64,000 bases of DNA from positions 373,121 through 437,120 of the forward strand of contig JAAUZV010000014.1 in NCBI GenBank assembly GCA_014804425.1, read 5' to 3'. The first letter of the stretch is position 1. Every line of letters begins with the position of its first letter. The notes under the pieces are model-generated. The model was not told where the DNA came from. It did not search any database and saw nothing but the letters and a program-made list of their open reading frames with translations. The stretch comes from Lachnospiraceae bacterium. GTDB taxonomy: Bacteria > Bacillota > Clostridia > Lachnospirales > Lachnospiraceae. Shown one piece after another: positions 18,412-28,649 of the stretch. The position numbers were made by a program, and so were the translations under genes.

Positions 18412-19084
18412 ATGCTTTCCTTCCTCTCACATTTTCGACCCGCTGACGGATATTGTCTTCAAATTCCTCGTCCGACATGGACGGGTCTTTGGTGTTTCTC
18501 CAAATATCGCACGGAAGGTTCTGACAGCCGCCGCAGCTTTTCTGCTTTTTTTGATTAACCGAGCATTCATAAATGGGGCAGGCCTGTCCCTCCGGCGCGT
18601 GAAATACTTTTCCGGCACTCTCGTTACAGCCCTTGCACATCGACCCGTAACAGCCGCATTCGCTGCATTTTGTACCACAGCAGCTCAGCGTCTCAGGCGT
18701 AATTTTGCTGCAAGCCGCGCCCCCCAATATCTCCTTCTGCTTTTTTTGGCTCAGTCCGCCAAGCACCAGCTGATACGATTTATCCAACATATCTTTCAAC
18801 AGCTCATCCGGCACTGCGCCGTCCGGCTTTACGGAATTCCAATGCACTTTATTCATATAAAATCCGGGAACGATGTCCTCATATTGCTGTCGGAGAAAAG
18901 ACCCCTCCACCGGTTCCAGTTTCAATGTGATATAGTAGGGTTCATCGTTTTCCCCCATGCAGACGGCCGCAAACATCTTGCCGCCGATCTGATAGCGAAG
19001 CCAATTCCAATCCTTCTGCAAATCCTTCGTCACTCCCGGTTTGCTCAACAAAAATTCATCGATCCATGTATATTTCATCTTCAT
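18401..19084 (-). CDS. MmcQ/YjbR-like protein with C-terminal Cys-rich DUF3795-like region
   Basis: YQIGGKMFAAVCMGENDEPYYITLKLEP...GFYMNKVHWNSV, then CCGTKCSECGCYGSMCKGCN...CGGCQNLPCDIW. Confidence 0.75.
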   Translation of the reverse strand: MKMKYTWIDEFLLSKPGVTKDLQKDWNWLRYQIGGKMFAAVCMGENDEPYYITLKLEPVEGSFLRQQYEDIVPGFYMNKVHWNSVKPDGAVPDELLKDMLDKSYQLVLGGLSQKKQKEILGGAACSKITPETLSCCGTKCSECGCYGSMCKGCNESAGKVFHAPEGQACPIYECSVNQKKQKSCGGCQNLPCDIWRNTKDPSMSDEEFEDNIRQRVENVRGRKAYGV

Positions 19085-19233
19085 CCCCCATTCCCTCCAT
19101 TCTTACTCCATCTATGCGTTTAAATAAATGCACAACGTATCCTATTTCTCTTCATTGCTTGCCTGCGCCGGTTACCCCCGGAACCACCGCTGTTCTTTAC
19201 TGCCGTCTCCATCGCTTTATCACTTGGAAACCG

Positions 19234-20151
19234 CTACTCCCCGTGCGAATCATATCTCCTGCGCATCCGTTCAAAACACGCGATGAGCTCCGCTCGGATC
19301 TCCTCCGGTTCCAAAAGCTCCGCTTTTTCCCGAAACGTCATGAGCCACGTGATCAGGTTTTCCCTGTTTGTATAATCCGCCTGAAAAAGCAGCTTCCCGT
19401 CCTTCGTTTCCCGAAAACATTGCGTCCCGAACTCTTCGACCAGTCTCCATTTGCATTCCGGCTCAAAAAGCGCCTTCACCTTAATCCCGCCGGGAAAGAT
19501 ACCCTCATCATTTAAATCCGGCACATCTGCTTTCCTCTTTACAAACACCTCCTCCGACACGCGCACATCCTCCATGCGGTTTAGCTTAAACAGCCGGAAA
19601 TCCTCCCGCATTTTACACCAGCCCCACACATACCAGTTTGACCAGCGAAAGATCAGATAATACGGTTCGATGCGCCGGACGGATTCGCCGCTCGGAGAAT
19701 AGTAGGTAAACAGCAGTTCTTTTTTCACATCAATCGCGGCGCGTATCAATTCAATCTTTGGCGCAAGTGATTCTTTATACCATGAAGACAGATCGATCAG
19801 CACCGACTGATTTCCGACCAAAAAATCAGACGATCCCACCGATAATTTTTCCATCAATTGTCCATACCGATTGGTTCCGTTTACACTGTCCAAGCTGCGA
19901 AGCCCCGCGAGAATATCCTGCATCTCCGCGTGATTCACCAGTGTCCGGTCAATCTTATAGTTGTCCATAATCGAGATGCCGCCGCCCGCTCCCTGCCTCG
20001 TCACAATCGGAATGCCGGCTTTGCAAAGGTCTTCGATATCCCGGTTGATCGTCCGTCTGGAAACCTCAAACTTCTCCGCCAGGTCAGGCGCGGTCACCGT
20101 ATCCTTTTGCAGCAATATGGACAAAATTCCGATCAGTCTGTCTATTTTCAT
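19234..20151 (-). CDS. HTH + WYL-domain transcriptional regulator (YafY type)
   Basis: MKIDRLIGILSILLQKDTVTAPDLAEKFEVSRRTINRDIEDLCKAGIPIVTRQGAGGG...RIEPYYLIFRWSNWYVWGWC. Confidence 0.9.
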   Translation of the reverse strand: MKIDRLIGILSILLQKDTVTAPDLAEKFEVSRRTINRDIEDLCKAGIPIVTRQGAGGGISIMDNYKIDRTLVNHAEMQDILAGLRSLDSVNGTNRYGQLMEKLSVGSSDFLVGNQSVLIDLSSWYKESLAPKIELIRAAIDVKKELLFTYYSPSGESVRRIEPYYLIFRWSNWYVWGWCKMREDFRLFKLNRMEDVRVSEEVFVKRKADVPDLNDEGIFPGGIKVKALFEPECKWRLVEEFGTQCFRETKDGKLLFQADYTNRENLITWLMTFREKAELLEPEEIRAELIACFERMRRRYDSHGE

Positions 20152-20282
20152 GGCGGCCCTCCCGCATGCCGCGACTTTCTCTCACGGCACATTGCTTTTA
20201 TTTCCGCTTCTGTCCCCGCTTCACACTATCATAGAGCGCGAAACATGACAGCTGTGTGTCATGTTTGGATTAAAAAATAAAA

Positions 20283-20528
20283 TCAATATTCCTTTGTGAT
20301 CTCCCCCGCAGAAATACCGTACCTGCTCAAAAAGACTTCTTTATCCCGCTCGTCCCGGATCAGCATGATCTCCTCAAATTTTCCGGTATGAAGATTCTTA
20401 AATCCGGCAACCTGCTCTCCCGTGCAGATGCTGACGCGGATAACCGGCTTTACATTCTCTTTGTCATAGTATTCCACTTGAGGCTTCTTTTTTCCGAACA
20501 TGCCCTTCCTCCTTTTTCTGCGATGCAT
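20283..20528 (-). CDS. Small hypothetical protein
   Basis: 81-aa ORF, likely start MFGKKKPQVEYYDKENVKPVIRVSICTGEQVAGFKNLHTGKFEEIMLIRDERDKEVFLSRYGI; no defined family. Confidence 0.6.
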   Translation of the reverse strand: MHRRKRRKGMFGKKKPQVEYYDKENVKPVIRVSICTGEQVAGFKNLHTGKFEEIMLIRDERDKEVFLSRYGISAGEITKEY

Positions 20529-20537
20529 CCGTGCCGA

Positions 20538-21185
20538 CTATAGCATGCCGATGATCGTAAATACCACGTCCGCTCCGTTTCCCACGAAATTGACGAGGAA
20601 ATGCGCCGTCATCGGGATAAAGACATTCTTGGTTTTTACATAGGAAACGCTGAGCGGCAGCGCCCAGAGCATCGTGAGAAAAATCCCCCACGGTGTCAGG
20701 GAATGCTCCGCCGCATAAAGAAGCATGCTGAAAACCACGGTCGCCGCCATCACATTTTTATTTTCCGTCACAATCAGATTTTTCCGATAAAAGGTCTCCT
20801 CCACAACGGGCGGCAGAACAATCGTCGAAATGGCAAACAATACGAGTTTGAACCAATTGTCACGCCTTAATCCGATCATTCCCGTATCCCATTGCGGAAA
20901 CGTGCTTTCCAATATCATGGTTGCCGCAAACGCCAGCATAAAAAAGAATACGGTGATCCCCACAGGCTTCCAAAACGCTTTTCCGCCTTTTAAATTTTTT
21001 CCCCACTCCTTTGCCGAGAAATCCTTTACCGCGACGAAATACAGGAGCAGCACAAAATAAAACAGAAAATTCGTATAAATAAAATACTCCGCCGGAATCA
21101 CAAAACACGAAATAATAAAAGCAATTTCTACCGCCAGCGGAAAAAGATTTTTCTTCCAATACGCGTTCATTTTTCTCTCCTTCAT
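20538..21185 (-). CDS. CPBP family intramembrane glutamic endopeptidase
   Basis: Multi-TM; VVEETFYRKNLI (EExxxR motif), AAEHSL, MTAHFLVNF. Confidence 0.85.
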   Translation of the reverse strand: MKERKMNAYWKKNLFPLAVEIAFIISCFVIPAEYFIYTNFLFYFVLLLYFVAVKDFSAKEWGKNLKGGKAFWKPVGITVFFFMLAFAATMILESTFPQWDTGMIGLRRDNWFKLVLFAISTIVLPPVVEETFYRKNLIVTENKNVMAATVVFSMLLYAAEHSLTPWGIFLTMLWALPLSVSYVKTKNVFIPMTAHFLVNFVGNGADVVFTIIGML

Positions 21186-21230
21186 CACCGTTTCCATCGT
21201 CCGCACCGCTTTTCTCTGCCGGACCATCTC

Positions 21231-22025
21231 CTAGCGCGAAATCCGCACCGCCAGCTCCAGCGCGATCATGGCGATCCGGTCTTTTTCTTCCAGTTTGGAA
21301 TGATTGCTTAAACTCCGCACATCCCATTCCTCGGCATCCAGATTGTCCGCCGCGTAGAAAAACTGCACCAAATCTTTTTCCCGAAACTGCGCGACCGCCG
21401 CGTCCGCCGAGCATTCCATGTCCACACAAATACAGCCCTGCTCTTTTCTCCGCCTGATCTTTTCCGGCGTCTCACGGTAAATCGCATCTGTCGTCCATGT
21501 TTTTCCTACCGTATAGTTCACCTGAAGTTCGTCCAGCATTCCGGTGAACACTTCCAGATATTTCCTATTTACGTCGATCTCATCCGATGCAGGCGCATAA
21601 TGGTAGCTTGTTCCCTCATCCCTCACCGCGCAATCAGGAATGATGACAGAGCAGTCGTCGATGCTTTTATCAAGCACACCGCAGGTTCCGAAAATGATCG
21701 CTTTCTTCACACCCATCATATATACATCTTCCAACATCGCCACACTTGTCGGCGCTCCGACGTCAATCATAAACAGCGCAATATCCGTGCCCTTGTAAAC
21801 TGCCTTGTAAACCGGTTTCACACCATTAGCAGTACATGTCTCTGCAATGATCTTTGCATCCAGTTCCCCGACCATTCTCTCAAATGTCATACAGGAGTAA
21901 CAGGCGACTGCCACCTCGGGCATGCCCTCCACCGGCGTGATAATATCTTCCGGATTGATAAATGCTTTTTTTATTGGATCAAATTCTGTTAAGATCATGG
22001 TTCTATTCCCTCCTGTACTTCTCAC
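21231..22025 (-). CDS. Nucleoside phosphorylase-like protein (PNP_UDP family)
   Basis: GVKKAIIFGTCGVLD, VGKTWTTDAIYRETPEKI, CICVDMECSADAAVAQF. Confidence 0.85.
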   Translation of the reverse strand: MRSTGGNRTMILTEFDPIKKAFINPEDIITPVEGMPEVAVACYSCMTFERMVGELDAKIIAETCTANGVKPVYKAVYKGTDIALFMIDVGAPTSVAMLEDVYMMGVKKAIIFGTCGVLDKSIDDCSVIIPDCAVRDEGTSYHYAPASDEIDVNRKYLEVFTGMLDELQVNYTVGKTWTTDAIYRETPEKIRRRKEQGCICVDMECSADAAVAQFREKDLVQFFYAADNLDAEEWDVRSLSNHSKLEEKDRIAMIALELAVRISR

Positions 22026-22026
22026 G

Positions 22027-22716
22027 CTATTTTCTCAGCAGTACATGATGAAGGAACGCAATGCTCCGATATTCTTCTATATCGGAAACCCGCTGCTCCA
22101 AACGCATCATCTTTTGCTGCCATTCTTCTTCCTTCTGTATGTCCTGATTCTGCTGCAAATCCCAAAACGTCCGCATACCCAGAATCTTTTCGATCCGCAG
22201 CTTTGGCGCCCATTTGATCAGATCCTCATCCTCGTAATAATGAATTTCCCCAAACTGGGGACTCACGCCGCATGCTCCGTCCAGCAATTCATTCGCATGT
22301 TCAAAATTGTTCAGCAGTACCGTCATCTGCATGACGCGCCCCGGACGGTTATGCTTCAATACGGAAAGAAGTCCGTCTTTTTTTAACAGTCGTTGAAATT
22401 CCATTAAGATTTCCGCGCGCTCTGCGGCATATTCCAGCACATTATGACAAAAAATCACATCAAACGATTCGTCCTCATATCGGGACAATAATTTGAAATC
22501 CCCGCAGATCTGCTCCACATCTTCATACGGATTCTCCGCAAGTGTCTGCGCATTCGGCTCTATCGCGATCACAGTATTATCCTTTGCATAATGTGCGCCC
22601 ATCACGCCGTTTCCGCAGCCGAACTCCAAAATCCGTTTTCCCGAAAATTCCCCGAGCTGCTCCCATGTCAGTTTTTTCTGAAGCTGTTCCCATATCCTCA
22701 ATTCATGTATGTTCAT
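22027..22716 (-). CDS. Class I SAM-dependent methyltransferase
   Basis: KRILEFGCGNGVMGAHYAKDNTVIAIEPN...DVIFCHNVLEY. Confidence 0.88.
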   Translation of the reverse strand: MNIHELRIWEQLQKKLTWEQLGEFSGKRILEFGCGNGVMGAHYAKDNTVIAIEPNAQTLAENPYEDVEQICGDFKLLSRYEDESFDVIFCHNVLEYAAERAEILMEFQRLLKKDGLLSVLKHNRPGRVMQMTVLLNNFEHANELLDGACGVSPQFGEIHYYEDEDLIKWAPKLRIEKILGMRTFWDLQQNQDIQKEEEWQQKMMRLEQRVSDIEEYRSIAFLHHVLLRK

Positions 22717-22717
22717 A

Positions 22718-23311
22718 CTAACCTCCAATCCTTCTCCCCAAATACCGGTTCACCTTTTTTCTGTAATCCAGATAGGCTTCTCCAAACGTCCGAACGAGAA
22801 AATCTTCCTCCACATTCACGATCTGCAAATGGAACATCAGACCTGCAAATACCGATACCGCAAGCAGAACCCAGTTAAAAAACATCAGCACGATCCCTAT
22901 GTAAACAAGGTCAAAGCCAAGGAACGCAGGATTGCGGCTGATCTGATAAATACCGCCTGTGACAAGCTCCGTGCGCTCCGTCTCGGAGACGCCCGCACGC
23001 CAACTGTCCCGCATCGTCACCACCGCCAAAATAAAAACCAACACCCCGCAGCTTCCGATCAGCACGCCCGCGATTCTTGCCCATAGCGGAAGGGGCGATG
23101 TGTCCAAAATAATACTGACAACCTCCGCGGCAGGTACGAGAAGTGACGCGATTTTCATTGTAATCTCAATGCGCTTCACAAGCCCTGTCTTCCCTTTTCC
23201 CATCTGATTAGTCTGTATGCCTTTTTTTCTCTGCGATATCATTTTTGTAAAATAGCATCCGTAAAATGCCAGTAATATCACGATCGCCGTGATCTGAAAG
23301 CCTATAGTCAT
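22718..23311 (-). CDS. Isoprenylcysteine carboxyl methyltransferase (ICMT)-like membrane protein
   Basis: Multi-TM; ELVTGGIYQISRNPAFLGFDLVYIGIVL...VEEDFLVRTFGEAYLDYRKKVNRYL. Confidence 0.85.
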   Translation of the reverse strand: MTIGFQITAIVILLAFYGCYFTKMISQRKKGIQTNQMGKGKTGLVKRIEITMKIASLLVPAAEVVSIILDTSPLPLWARIAGVLIGSCGVLVFILAVVTMRDSWRAGVSETERTELVTGGIYQISRNPAFLGFDLVYIGIVLMFFNWVLLAVSVFAGLMFHLQIVNVEEDFLVRTFGEAYLDYRKKVNRYLGRRIGG

Positions 23312-23323
23312 TGTTTTGCCCTT

Positions 23324-23869
23324 TCAATCCGTTTCCTTTTTGCATAAGAGCTTGTAGCATGCATATGTATAATCCTTAAAAGAATGGATGTCCTTTAGCA
23401 ATCCTTTTTTCAATTGATCGGCCGTATGGAGCGCAAGATCAAATTGCTCCTGCGAGATGTCTTTTTGCCGCAGCGCTTCTTCCAGTTCATCCATGTCATC
23501 CACTTTGATCTCGCCGTTCGGATAAACCACCAGATCCAAGTACAGATCGTCAAACCACGGCATACCGTCCGCATCCGTTCCCTGACCCGCGATCATATCA
23601 ATGTACCATACAATGATATCGCTTTTTTCATTCATCATGGCAGTGATACAATAAAAATCATTCTGCGGCAAAATACTTAGCCATTTAATCCCCCCATCGC
23701 AGACCACGATCTCTTCCCCGTTGAATTTCCATTTCTGCACTTCACTTACCTGTCGAATGTCGATCAGACCGAGATATCCCTCAAAGAAGTCCCCCGTCAC
23801 TCTTTTGCCGGTCATCTTTTTCGACAAAATGCATTTCCATTCATCATAGGATAATCTGCATCTTTTCAT
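23324..23869 (-). CDS. DUF402-like protein
   Basis: GIKWLSILPQNDFYCITAMMNEKSDIIVWYIDM...WFDDLYLDLVVYPNGEIKVDDMDELEEAL; start MKRCRLSYDEW at 23869. Confidence 0.75.
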   Translation of the reverse strand: MKRCRLSYDEWKCILSKKMTGKRVTGDFFEGYLGLIDIRQVSEVQKWKFNGEEIVVCDGGIKWLSILPQNDFYCITAMMNEKSDIIVWYIDMIAGQGTDADGMPWFDDLYLDLVVYPNGEIKVDDMDELEEALRQKDISQEQFDLALHTADQLKKGLLKDIHSFKDYTYACYKLLCKKETD

Positions 23870-23950
23870 AGGTATACTCCTCCTTGCCATTTCCTTTTTC
23901 TGTGTTCCCGACAAAATTTCAGTTTATGAAGCTGCTTCATTCTCCAATAT

Positions 23951-24391
23951 TCAAAAAAGCAGCTTTAACTCAATCTCTCCGTTACTGACAACGCCGGTCG
24001 GCTCAAATCCCAGCTTTTCATAGACATGCGCCGCAATGTGATTTTCGGGTGCGCAGTTCAGGAGCAAAAAATCATATTTCCCGGATTCCCTTGCCATGCG
24101 AATGATCTCTTGAATGGCCTGTGTTCCATAGCTCTGATTCTGATGCTCCGGCGGAAACATGATCCTCCATATGATCAGGCAGCGTTCTTCCAAATCCTCA
24201 TCCAGCATCATAAAACCGACCGGTACGCCGTCATCGCAGATCGCAAACGGGTACACATCGCCCGCATCCCGATACAGCCACGCCTGCGCAAGAGAATACG
24301 CGTTTGACGCTACAAAATGCTCCTCGGGCGGACGCTTCATTTGGATGACCGCATCAAAATTCTCTTCCGTTATCGCTTCAAAATGAATCAT
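23951..24391 (-). CDS. GNAT family N-acetyltransferase
   Basis: IIWRIMFPPEHQNQSYGTQAIQEIIRMARESG...HIAAHVYEKLGFEPTGV. Confidence 0.87.
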   Translation of the reverse strand: MIHFEAITEENFDAVIQMKRPPEEHFVASNAYSLAQAWLYRDAGDVYPFAICDDGVPVGFMMLDEDLEERCLIIWRIMFPPEHQNQSYGTQAIQEIIRMARESGKYDFLLLNCAPENHIAAHVYEKLGFEPTGVVSNGEIELKLLF

Positions 24392-24915
24392 GGTTTTCTT
24401 TTTCCTCCTCCATCCGCAGTAAAATCAATCTCGTACCGTTTCCCCTGCGAAAAAAGAACACCGTCCGTCAGCCGCACACAGAGGATGACCGTGTTTTCAT
24501 CTTCAAAATTGTTATGCCCGTTATCAATCCACTCTGCAAAGGCCGTCCGCAATTTTCCGGCAATGTCCTCATTCTCCGCCCTGCCGAAATAACCGAGACT
24601 GACTGCCTTTCCATGCGCGGTAAACCATTCTCCCGCAATCGCCGCATTCGGATTTTTTTCGATCTGCTTCATTTTGTCGGAAAGCGCATACGTGATCGTA
24701 TAAAACGCCCCGTCCTCATAAAATCCGTCCACATTGCGGACGCTGGGCATCTCGCCGTCTAACGTCGCCAATGCGATGATATTGTCTTTTCCGAACCGTT
24801 CTTCCATGATCTTTTTTGTTTCCTGATTCAGCTTTTCCATTTTGTATATTCCTTTCGCCCTGCATCCGTTAATCCCGCGCCATTTGTATTTACTCAAATA
24901 TCTTTTCGAAAACAA
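24388..24915 (-). CDS. Pyridoxamine 5'-phosphate oxidase-like flavin-binding protein
   Basis: IIALATLDGEMPSVRNVDGFYEDGAFYTITYALSDKMKQIEKNPNAAIAGEWFTAHGKA. Confidence 0.85.
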   Translation of the reverse strand: MFSKRYLSKYKWRGINGCRAKGIYKMEKLNQETKKIMEERFGKDNIIALATLDGEMPSVRNVDGFYEDGAFYTITYALSDKMKQIEKNPNAAIAGEWFTAHGKAVSLGYFGRAENEDIAGKLRTAFAEWIDNGHNNFEDENTVILCVRLTDGVLFSQGKRYEIDFTADGGGKRKP

Positions 24916-25328
24916 ATAACGCGATTGGCTTCCTCAAACCCCATTGCCAAATGAAATTTAAGGCTGTTTACATTGTCTAGCTCACAATCACTTGCAAATT
25001 CAGAACAGTTTTTTCCTTTTGCCCACTTTTCGCATTCCTGCAGCAATTCTTTTGCATAGCCCTTATGGCGAAATTCTTCCTGAACAAAGATTCCTTCTAA
25101 ATAACCGACCGGTGACGTCTCCGTTCCTTCGACATAATCACGCCTGAGCTGACACTGTGCAAATCCGATGGGCTTATCCTCCTCATACCAAATAAAGCAA
25201 GCCGCATCCTCGCTTTCAATCAATTCTGCAAATTCGGACTCCAGCCCCGATACGGTATTGTCTTCCCACATCTGAATCGCCAATTTTGCCAAGGTTAACG
25301 CATCTGCTTGTTCTGCCTGTTTTATCAT
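24894..25328 (-). CDS. GNAT acetyltransferase, AAC(6')-like
   Basis: MIKQAEQADALTLAKLAIQMWEDN...GYLEGIFVQEEFRHKGYAKELLQECEKWAKGKNCSEFASDCELDNVNSLKFHLAMGFEEANRVICFRKDI. Confidence 0.85.
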   Translation of the reverse strand: MIKQAEQADALTLAKLAIQMWEDNTVSGLESEFAELIESEDAACFIWYEEDKPIGFAQCQLRRDYVEGTETSPVGYLEGIFVQEEFRHKGYAKELLQECEKWAKGKNCSEFASDCELDNVNSLKFHLAMGFEEANRVICFRKDI

Positions 25329-25329
25329 T

Positions 25330-26136
25330 CTAATCCTCCTTCAATTGGGATTTGATTATTTTGTTCCCATCCGTGAGTATATTTTTTTCAATCCAATCTG
25401 CCACACCATCCTCATCATTTGATAATGTGACACAATCTGCAGCAGCCTTAACCTCCGCCACAGCATTGGATACAGCAACTCCTCTGCCGCAGATTTGGAG
25501 CATTTCCATATCATTACGATCATCGCCAAAAGATACAATCTCACTTAGCGGGATATTCAACAACTTGGCCAATTCGTGAATTGCCTGTATCTTACCCGCC
25601 GTTTCCGGTAGGAACGCATACCAATTCTCTCCCCGATAGCCCTGCAGACGGCAGTGATTCTTTTTTGCAATTTCTGCGGCCATATCACTGTCGGAAAGCT
25701 CTGCTACAATTTTATTTATTTGACAGCGCAAAGACTCACGATAATCATAAAAAACTGCTTTATGCAATTTTTCAGATTCTGCTATATGATGACTGTTCCA
25801 AAAAACCTGGCGACCTGCTGCCACAGTGATTTCAGTATTTGGATTCTTTTCCAGCAAATCCTGTATGATCTGATTCGCATCATTAAGATCCATGCTGCAG
25901 CTATAAATTTGCTCCCCGCGCTGATGAATCAGTGTTCCATCTGTTGTGATTTCATAATCCGGCTGGATTTCTTCTATGTAACGTTCTGCCCCTATCCAGT
26001 ATCGCGCGGTAGCAATCACAATCAGAATTCCGCGATTCTGACATTCTTTTAAAATCTGCTTTGTATACTCTGATATGCTGCCATCCGAACGAAGCAGCGT
26101 ATGATCAAGATCTGTCAAAATCATTTTGATACTCAT
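25330..26136 (-). CDS. Cof-type HAD-IIB hydrolase
   Basis: KMILTDLDHTLLRSDGSIS...VSFGDDRNDMEMLQICGRGVAVSNAVAEVKAAADCVTLSNDEDGVADWIE. Confidence 0.9.
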   Translation of the reverse strand: MSIKMILTDLDHTLLRSDGSISEYTKQILKECQNRGILIVIATARYWIGAERYIEEIQPDYEITTDGTLIHQRGEQIYSCSMDLNDANQIIQDLLEKNPNTEITVAAGRQVFWNSHHIAESEKLHKAVFYDYRESLRCQINKIVAELSDSDMAAEIAKKNHCRLQGYRGENWYAFLPETAGKIQAIHELAKLLNIPLSEIVSFGDDRNDMEMLQICGRGVAVSNAVAEVKAAADCVTLSNDEDGVADWIEKNILTDGNKIIKSQLKED

Positions 26137-26245
26137 TATTGAAATGCCCCCTTCATTGCTGTAAGTACGTGATTTTTCAAGTAATTTTTAATACGCTATC
26201 ATACTCCGGTTTTCGTGTCAAGCAATATTGGGGGGCGACTATGAT

Positions 26246-26818
26246 TTATAAATGTTTCAATACCTGTTCCATGTTTTCTCTATGAGGAATGATAATTTCG
26301 ATATCCACTTCCGGATGAGCGCCCACATATGCCGTGAGCATTTCCATCAAATTGTCTTTTGACTCCATATAATCATTGATGATCACTTCATCGCTGAAAC
26401 CCAGTCGTTTCAAGATCATAGCGGATACAACGCCGGTACGATCCTTTCCTGCCGTACAAAAATACAGTACGTTCGTTTCCGCATTCATGATCGTGTCGAT
26501 GATCTTTTCCATTTTTTCATCTATCATCTGTCGATATACCACATGAAGATGTGCCAGTGATTTGGGCGTATCGCCACCGCCGGTAACTGGAAGATGAAAA
26601 TACTGAAAATCGTCCCGATCGTTCAGACAGCACGGTTTTCTGATAAGCTCTTCCTCCGACCTTAAATCCACGATCGTTGTTACATGATGATCCAGCAGCC
26701 ACTGAATTTCTGTATCGGTCAATTTTTCCGGGACATCGCTCCTGATATATCGCATCGTGCCTGTCGGCAGCATCCGTGTGTTCCTTGTCGATTGCAATAA
26801 AGAACTCATGTGAACCAT
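26246..26818 (-). CDS. Tyrosine-protein phosphatase (dual-specificity/PtpB-like)
   Basis: VLYFCTAGKDRTGVVSAMIL = CX5R P-loop. Confidence 0.88.
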   Translation of the reverse strand: MVHMSSLLQSTRNTRMLPTGTMRYIRSDVPEKLTDTEIQWLLDHHVTTIVDLRSEEELIRKPCCLNDRDDFQYFHLPVTGGGDTPKSLAHLHVVYRQMIDEKMEKIIDTIMNAETNVLYFCTAGKDRTGVVSAMILKRLGFSDEVIINDYMESKDNLMEMLTAYVGAHPEVDIEIIIPHRENMEQVLKHL

Positions 26819-26860
26819 CCTCCTACTAATCCGGCTTCACAATCACCTAATCCTTACTTG

Positions 26861-28027
26861 TCACCCGCCGTACAATCCCACAATCCGCCCGTAACATTCC
26901 TTTTCATCCGCGAATCCCGACAGTCCGCCGATCTGGCTGAACGTTCCGATCAGCGGCATGTTCTCAAATGCCGTTCCTTTCAATTCTTTGACTGCTGCTT
27001 CAACAAACTTGTCGGCAAAAATCACCTTGATATCTCTGCCAAAATAGCTTTCAACCTGATAAGCAACCAAATCGGTAAGCCCGCTTGCATTGTGCATATC
27101 CGCGACCAGCACCTGTGCTTCGATGAGCCGGTCTTCCCGTTCTGCTAAATCATTTGCAGACAGTGCCCCTTCTATTGCAGACTTCATCTTTTCATCAATG
27201 GGCAGTTTGCCAAATGCAGTTCCAAACCACTTACTATACGGCGCATAAGTATCCTGATACAAAAAACATAACCGCATCAGGCGTTCCGCCATCCTGGCGC
27301 AAATGATCCGTGAACCGATCTCGTCCCCGCATGCGCCGCAGCGTTTCATAAAAGCCTGCTCCGATGCGATACATTCCCAATTGGAGGCGATCAGATACCG
27401 CTTCACGTCTTTCGGATAGTATTTCAGCTTGGAGATTGTCCCGGCACAATTTAGCTGATCGACAAAGAATTTCCCCGAGACCAATGACAACAATCTGTGT
27501 TCCGAAAACGCAAGCCACTCGAGCGGACTGATATGATCCAAGTCGGACTTTCCGATCTGTTCCGTCAAATACTCCTCAAATGTATAAATGAAGATCAGCG
27601 GATTTACTTTGCCTTCGCTGATCAATTTGGGATGCTGCACACCGCAATCGTTTGGATCGGGTTCCGTGAAATTCACGCTGTAACCCTCGTATGTATAGGG
27701 GAGCTTTTCGGATAATACCGAAAGGATGTCATTCTTTTTTATCAGATCTTCTTTTTTTAAAAAAAGATAAAACCGCGGCCCCCACATGTGGTCTGTCGAT
27801 ACGGTGTCATCATACCCTAACACATCGGAACCATAACCGATCAGCCCTGCTGAATATCTTAATTCGGGGAAGTTTTCATCGAGAATCGCTTTAGCGCAAT
27901 CGTTGAAAAAGCCTTCACACAGTTTCAGGCCTTTGATTTCTTTACTTTCTTTTTGTTTTTGCAAGATCAGTCTTTCTGTTTCTTTTCTGACTGTTTCTTT
28001 ATGTTCCATATGGTTTTCGCTCCTCAT
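26861..28027 (-). CDS. DUF4037-like nucleotidyltransferase-type protein
   Basis: GSDVLGYDDTVSTDHMWGPRFYLFL...ISPLEWLAFSEHRLLSLVSGKFFVD. Confidence 0.75.
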   Translation of the reverse strand: MRSENHMEHKETVRKETERLILQKQKESKEIKGLKLCEGFFNDCAKAILDENFPELRYSAGLIGYGSDVLGYDDTVSTDHMWGPRFYLFLKKEDLIKKNDILSVLSEKLPYTYEGYSVNFTEPDPNDCGVQHPKLISEGKVNPLIFIYTFEEYLTEQIGKSDLDHISPLEWLAFSEHRLLSLVSGKFFVDQLNCAGTISKLKYYPKDVKRYLIASNWECIASEQAFMKRCGACGDEIGSRIICARMAERLMRLCFLYQDTYAPYSKWFGTAFGKLPIDEKMKSAIEGALSANDLAEREDRLIEAQVLVADMHNASGLTDLVAYQVESYFGRDIKVIFADKFVEAAVKELKGTAFENMPLIGTFSQIGGLSGFADEKECYGRIVGLYGG

Positions 28028-28087
28028 CGGGTGGTATGCTGTTGTAACCCTGCGATACTTTTTTTTATAATTCTCTTTATATAATTA

Positions 28088-28564
28088 TTATTCATTGACG
28101 GTTAAATAATAAAAAGTTTTCCCACCCCTTTTTCTGTGATTATTCCAATCTTCTTCTATAGATTTCTTTACATTTATCGAATCCGCAAAATCATTTCCCC
28201 GTTTCTTACAATGTTCAGCCAATAACTCATCGCTGATATCCAAATAGATTACTACATCGCAATCTACAATAATTGTAGTAAACAACGGATGACCAACTTT
28301 TACTGATATTTTTTCATAAACCAGTTTATCTATAAAGTCACCAATTTCATTTGTCCATGGTTTTTGGCTGATAAAATCTGCTTCCTCTTTGGTTAATTGC
28401 GGCCATAATTCATCATCCAAATCTACACAATGGGGAATTTGTTTTAACAAGGTTGTCTTCCCACAACATGTTGTTCCCAAAACACAAATTCGCTCCTTTT
28501 TATGTTTCTCAAAAATTGCATTTAGTGCATTGATTGTTTCTTGGGCAGATGTTTGTATTGACAT
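28088..28564 (-). CDS. P-loop nucleoside/shikimate-kinase-like ATPase
   Basis: ICVLGTTCCGKTTLLKQI Walker A; DCDVVIYLDISDELLAEHCKKRG. Confidence 0.75.
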   Translation of the reverse strand: MSIQTSAQETINALNAIFEKHKKERICVLGTTCCGKTTLLKQIPHCVDLDDELWPQLTKEEADFISQKPWTNEIGDFIDKLVYEKISVKVGHPLFTTIIVDCDVVIYLDISDELLAEHCKKRGNDFADSINVKKSIEEDWNNHRKRGGKTFYYLTVNE

Positions 28565-28599
28565 GCAGAAATCCTCCTAAATTTATATTCTGGTTCATA

Positions 28600-28630
28600 G
28601 ATACATGGAAAGCGCTTTTTGATTGGCTGT
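28600..28630. repeat. 31-bp direct repeat copy 1 (GNAT-gene fragment)
   Basis: gatacatggaaagcgctttttgattggctgt, identical to 30444..30474. Confidence 0.9.
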
Positions 28631-28649
28631 TGGATAAAGCGGAAGTTTT